35,336 nucleotides of DNA from a virus. This document shows positions 35,162 through 35,336 of this stretch, one piece after another (position 1 is the first letter of the stretch; the number at the start of each line of letters is the position of its first letter). The stretch lies in IMG/VR virus record IMGVR_UViG_3300020185_002459, positions 1 to 35,336 of that record. One strand, 5' to 3'. Made by a program: the position numbers and the translations under genes. The notes under the pieces are model-generated. The model saw only the letters and a program-made list of their open reading frames with translations. It was not told where the DNA came from and searched no databases.

Positions 35162-35336
35162 TGAAACAAATAGCATCATATAAAAAATTCTTATTAGAGA
35201 AAAGTAAGCCTATTGAAATAGGCTATTCTCTTGTTATGGAGGGTGGTGCAGCTGGTCACATGTCTCATCCCTTTGATGAAAAAGATTTAACATTTGCAGA
35301 TTTTAAAAAGATAGTAACATCAGGCCTTCAAGGAGA
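35161..35336 (+). CDS. Start of a conserved phage protein, truncated by the window end
   Basis: Only the first 58 codons are present. The ATG overlaps the previous stop as TAATG. The start MKQIASYKKFLLEKS resembles a capsid-targeting start. The next segment is VMEGGAAGHMSHPFDEKDLT, followed by FADFKKIVTSG. In it VMEGG fits a possible prohead-protease cut. The GGAAGHM-HPFD pattern with LTF-x-D-x-K-x-I-V recalls a conserved T4-like phage family of unknown function, possibly nucleotide-handling, but I cannot assign it from this part. Confidence 0.55.
   Translation, partial: MKQIASYKKFLLEKSKPIEIGYSLVMEGGAAGHMSHPFDEKDLTFADFKKIVTSGLQG

Noticed and set aside
1-35336. tRNA genes, CRISPR arrays, insertion sequences and attachment sites
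   Set aside because: No cloverleaf-like stretch, spaced repeat array, transposase or integrase was seen by eye. The intergenic space is too small for most of these.

Overview
The window is a gene-dense, AT-rich stretch of a T4-like contractile-tailed phage genome (myovirus). All 23 genes I accept are on the + strand, most intergenic gaps are under 60 bases, and several stop and start codons overlap. The recognisable parts are T4 relatives: a gp13-like neck protein, gp25 and gp6 baseplate wedge proteins, a gp7-like wedge protein, a gp32 single-stranded-DNA-binding protein, a gp61-type primase, UvsY and UvsW. The host is probably a member of the Bacteroidota, possibly marine. I infer this from three things. 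Almost no start codon has a Shine-Dalgarno sequence. The phage carries a ribosomal protein S1 relative that looks Bacteroidota-like. Its structural proteins contain modules of the kind seen in marine phages and Bacteroidota proteins. There is no taxonomic proof in the window.

Layout. Bases 63-3566 hold the S1-like protein, an amidoligase-like protein with a beta-helix-like tail, and a neck protein. Bases 3592-11906 hold the baseplate core: gp25-like, gp6-like, a small unknown, a gp7-like protein, a short fibre-like protein and a 654-residue structural protein. Bases 11903-28933 hold very large virion proteins: a 1217-residue protein with a coiled coil and a fibronectin-like region, a 2590-residue giant with a cysteine-containing repeat region, a collagen-like fibre, a membrane-anchored coiled-coil protein that may be a spanin, a 696-residue structural protein and a tail-tube-like protein. 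Bases 28944-30283 are a transition zone: a possible internal head protein, a RuvC-like resolvase and a small unknown gene behind a 10-bp tandem repeat. Bases 30364-34507 are the replication and recombination block: gp32, primase, a small unknown, UvsY and UvsW. Bases 34532-35336 hold a protein with a 64-residue tandem duplication and the start of another gene that runs off the window.

How it fits together. gp32, primase, UvsY, UvsW and the RuvC-like resolvase make up most of a recombination-dependent replication toolkit, with the resolvase possibly standing in for T4 endonuclease VII. The gp32 leader carries repeated TTAAAG-type elements, like the operator that gp32 uses to repress its own translation in T4. 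gp32 also uses only CGN arginine codons while its neighbours mostly use AGA, consistent with very high expression. A GATATATA(A/C) box recurs in five gene leaders and may be the phage promoter element.

The most interesting points are: a phage-borne S1 relative in a genome that does not use Shine-Dalgarno sites; the amidoligase/beta-helix fusion among virion genes; a cupredoxin-like module repeated in three structural proteins; a gp32 without the zinc site; and a group of genes with T4-like capsid-targeting starts and possible prohead-protease sites. I saw no tRNA, rRNA, CRISPR array, integrase or transposon. No stretch above 300 bases lacks a gene.
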